Below, one piece after another: positions 61,915-64,000 of a stretch of DNA of 64,000 nucleotides. The stretch is from Lewinella sp. W8 (lineage in GTDB: Bacteria; Bacteroidota; Bacteroidia; Chitinophagales; Saprospiraceae), in assembly GCF_004375085.3 (NCBI RefSeq), contig NZ_SNAQ03000015.1, forward strand, positions 1-64,000, in the 5' to 3' direction. The position numbers and the translations under genes are program-made. How positions within the stretch are numbered: the stretch's first letter is position 1; each line of letters opens with the position of its first letter. The notes below the pieces were generated by a model. It had not been told where the DNA came from. It did no database searches and saw only the letters and a list, made by a program, of their open reading frames with translations.

Positions 61915-62118
61915 CAATTACTGCCCTCCCTTCCCACACAACGTTAGTACAGAGTTTGTTTGGAGTTTGGTCATCTGGCCGAATTTGAGATTTTTTTGGT
62001 GATAGTGAGGCGGAAAAATTGGAGTATAGCAGCACTAAATGAGAATTTTTCCAACGAAACTAGCGCCCAAAAAGGCCAAATGGAGGCCGATTATTAAATT
62101 ACAAACAAGCTCTCACCT

Positions 62119-62622
62119 ATGCGCATCGGCCTCCTCTCCGATACCCATTCCTTCCTGGATCCCACCATCTTCGATCACTTCGCCGACTGCGACGAAATAT
62201 GGCACGCCGGCGACGTCGGCGATGCCTCCGTACTGGACGCCCTCGAAGCCTTCAAGCCCCTCCGCGCCGTCTACGGGAACATCGACGATACGGTGGTCCG
62301 CAGCCGATTACCCCTCAACCAACTCTTTACGGTGGAAGGACTCCGGGTACTCATCACCCACATCGGAGGCTACCCCGGTCGCTATACGGCCCGCGTCAGA
62401 AAACTCATTCAGGAGGAGCAGCCCAACCTGTACGTTTGTGGCCACAGCCACATCCTGAAGGTGGTCCCCGATCAAAAAAACCAACTCCTGCACCTCAACC
62501 CCGGAGCCTGCGGCAAACACGGATTCCACCGGATGCGGACCCTGCTCCGCTTTTCCGTCACCCAGGGAAAAATAGAACACCTGGAGGTCATCGAACTTGG
62601 CCTCCGGGGAGCCATCGAATAA
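62119..62622 (+). CDS. YfcE/MJ0936-type metallophosphoesterase
   Basis: 167 residues, usual length. Metal motifs: MRIGLLSDTHSF with Asp8 and His10, IWHAGDVGD with Asp32, VYGNIDD with Asn54, ITHIGGYPG with His in the fourth motif and VCGHSHI for the last. The closing LHLNPGACGKHGFHRMRTLL is also typical. Relatives hydrolyse phosphodiesters such as cyclic nucleotides or artificial substrates with Mn or Ni. The in vivo substrate is unclear. It is preceded by an AT-rich gap. Confidence 0.93.
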   Translation: MRIGLLSDTHSFLDPTIFDHFADCDEIWHAGDVGDASVLDALEAFKPLRAVYGNIDDTVVRSRLPLNQLFTVEGLRVLITHIGGYPGRYTARVRKLIQEEQPNLYVCGHSHILKVVPDQKNQLLHLNPGACGKHGFHRMRTLLRFSVTQGKIEHLEVIELGLRGAIE

Positions 62623-62643
62623 ACACGGCTCTACCCCATCTAC

Positions 62644-62665
62644 CCGGCACCTGCACGCGTTGCCC
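62644..62665 (-). repeat. Dispersed intergenic motif, copy i
   Basis: Minus strand GGGCAACGCGTGCAGGTGCC followed by GG, between the convergent phosphoesterase and CorC-type genes. Closest to copy a. Confidence 0.5.
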
Positions 62666-62867
62666 GGATGATCCGACTACGGTGTAGACTGCACTGCGCA
62701 TCCTAGAACTTTCGTAAGCTAAGTAGAGCGTCAAACTATTTACCCCCTATTTTGCTGAGCGGTCGTCCGACAAATTCTTTATTTCTGACGTAGTCAATAT
62801 AAAGTTTGTCTGACGAATCGCGGTATTAAAAGTACTCGCCGTTGACATGATACTTGGTATCAGCGCC

Positions 62868-64000
62868 CTACTCTTTCTCGGGTACTTCCGTACCGGAGTT
62901 TGACGTCCGCTTGGGGAGATGGTCCACGTCGGCCAGATCAATCCCCATGGCCTTGGCCCGCTTGCGCCAGCGCTCCCGCGCCAGGTGCTGCATGTCCTTG
63001 GTATTGTCGGACTCGTCCATAATCTCCAGGCCCAGCAGAGTCTCCATGGCGTCTTCCATGGTCACCAGCCCCTCCATGCCGCCGAATTCGTCCACCACCA
63101 GGGCGATGGGTTCCCGGCGCTCCAGCATGAGGTCGATCAGTCGGTGCAGAGACGTGGTGTGGGGCACCAACAGCATTTCGCGCTTGAGGGCGCTGATCGG
63201 CTCCGTCTGCCGGCCGTCAATGATGGCCTTGTACATCATGTCCTTGAGGATGTAGCCCTCCACCTGGTCCCGGTTTTCCTTGAAGATCGGAAAGCGACTG
63301 AAGGGACTTTCGTCGTATTTCTCGTAGAAGGCTCCGATGCTCGTATCCGAGCGCTCGGCCAGCACCACCGTCCGCGGCGTCATCACGTCGTGTACCGTCA
63401 GGCTCTCGAAGGCCAGCAGGTTCCGCAGGATGCGGCCCTCCTCTTCCTTAAGCTGTCCTTCCTCCGTCTGGGCCTCGGCCATGGCCAGGAATTCCGTTCG
63501 GGTGAGGGCAGTGCCGTGGGGATCATCGCCCCGCAGTAACAATTTCTTGATCTTATTCGACAGCCAGATGAAGCCCGTCCAGGTAAAGATTTTCACCAGC
63601 ACGTTCAGCGCCTTTACGGTAAATGGAGCCAGCTGCTTCCAGTAGGTGGCCCCCAGGTTTTTCGGGATGATTTCCGAGAGCACCAGAATGGCCAATGTCA
63701 TGACCACGCTCACAATAACCTCGTAACTCAATTCAAATGAGCCAATCGTGAAACCTCCTTCTCCGAAAGCGGCACCGGTGCTGGCGCCCACCAGAATTGC
63801 CCCCACCGTATGCGCAATGGTGTTCAGCGAAAGGATGGCCGTCAGGGGCGCATTAACCTCCTGTTTAAATTCCTGGAGGAGTTTTCCGGTCTGAGTGCCT
63901 TCCGCAAGCTTGATCTTGACGTAGGAAGGCGTTACGGAAAGCAGAACCGCTTCCCAGATGGAGCACATAAAGGAAAAGGCGATGGAAAGCGTCGCAAAGA
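62868..64000 (-). CDS. CorC/CNNM-family hemolysin-like protein, 5' end outside the window
   Basis: At least 377 residues are in the window. The frame stays open to 64000 (codons before the internal Met at 63968 read FATLSIAFSF), so the true start lies beyond the edge. The N-terminal CNNM transmembrane domain has LTAILSLNTIAHTVGAILVG and EVIVSVVMTLAILVLSEIIP with GATYWKQLAPF; then two CBS domains (about residues 190-320: MTPRTVVLAER, FPIFKENRDQVEGYILKDMM, VDEFGGMEGLVTMEDAMETL). A C-terminal linker with LADVDHLPK ends it. The CorC_HlyC domain itself seems absent or very short. Family members export magnesium or sodium or regulate cation transport. Confidence 0.9.
   Translation of the reverse strand, partial: FATLSIAFSFMCSIWEAVLLSVTPSYVKIKLAEGTQTGKLLQEFKQEVNAPLTAILSLNTIAHTVGAILVGASTGAAFGEGGFTIGSFELSYEVIVSVVMTLAILVLSEIIPKNLGATYWKQLAPFTVKALNVLVKIFTWTGFIWLSNKIKKLLLRGDDPHGTALTRTEFLAMAEAQTEEGQLKEEEGRILRNLLAFESLTVHDVMTPRTVVLAERSDTSIGAFYEKYDESPFSRFPIFKENRDQVEGYILKDMMYKAIIDGRQTEPISALKREMLLVPHTTSLHRLIDLMLERREPIALVVDEFGGMEGLVTMEDAMETLLGLEIMDESDNTKDMQHLARERWRKRAKAMGIDLADVDHLPKRTSNSGTEVPEKE

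Overview
The window looks like chromosome of a Bacteroidota bacterium, most likely a Saprospiraceae (Lewinella-like) marine or sediment organism. The evidence is a GC-rich genome with a SusC/SusD pair, several secreted proteins ending in type IX secretion (T9SS) sorting tails, Bacteroidota-specific families (DUF3467, DUF6702-like, 7TM/NarL-type modules), weak Shine-Dalgarno sequences and promoters of the TTTG-N19-TANNTTTG type. No rRNA, CRISPR array, transposase or phage gene was seen. The species assignment is inference.

Layout. 0.3-6.4 kb: a small secreted protein, a lipoprotein sulfatase, a YdeI-like protein, an ATP-grasp enzyme, and a metal ABC permease fused to a DtxR/MntR-type repressor, with a matching operator on its promoter. 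6.8-13.6 kb: a lipoprotein metalloprotease candidate, two paralogous YCF48/BNR-repeat T9SS proteins and a lipoprotein. 13.8-17.2 kb: a carboxylate importer, glycerate kinase and DUF1080 cluster. 17.4-22.6 kb: pyruvate dehydrogenase E2, recR, a NarL-type two-component pair, a 7TM protein and an unknown protein. 22.9-28.1 kb: an unknown membrane protein with a GH13 lipoprotein, then a PolX-family protein whose polymerase core has lost its catalytic aspartates. 28.5-34.3 kb: susC-susD and a double OmpA-domain protein that seems to use a CTG start. 34.6-38.3 kb: FMN reductase, topA and DUF3467.

38.4-39.9 kb is the strangest stretch. tRNA-Val and tRNA-Pro genes under a canonical promoter are followed by tandem repeats (109 bp x3, then 270 bp x2.8). 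These keep repeating the 3' end of the tRNA-Pro gene, each time followed by an intrinsic terminator.

39.9-50.7 kb holds a DUF6702-like protein overlapping a sulfatase-YHYH-MopE-T9SS fusion, an amidohydrolase with a duplicated tail, an SGNH-like T9SS protein and a 1446-residue lamin-tail repeat protein built on exact 330-bp repeats. 51.1-54.2 kb: an ECF sigma factor with a membrane-spanning partner ending in an outer-membrane-like domain, then ruvB. 54.4-60.8 kb: a TonB-dependent receptor and an internally duplicated T9SS beta-helix protein. 61-64 kb: DUF2147, a small anti-sigma-like protein, a YfcE-type phosphoesterase and a CorC/CNNM protein cut by the window edge.

A short motif close to GGGCgacgGCGCAGGTGCC recurs in at least nine intergenic gaps, and GTAG-footed REP-like hairpins in three. 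Together the genes suggest a polymer-degrading, surface-active lifestyle (sulfatases, amylase, SusCD, TonB receptor, T9SS cargo) mixed with ordinary housekeeping genes.
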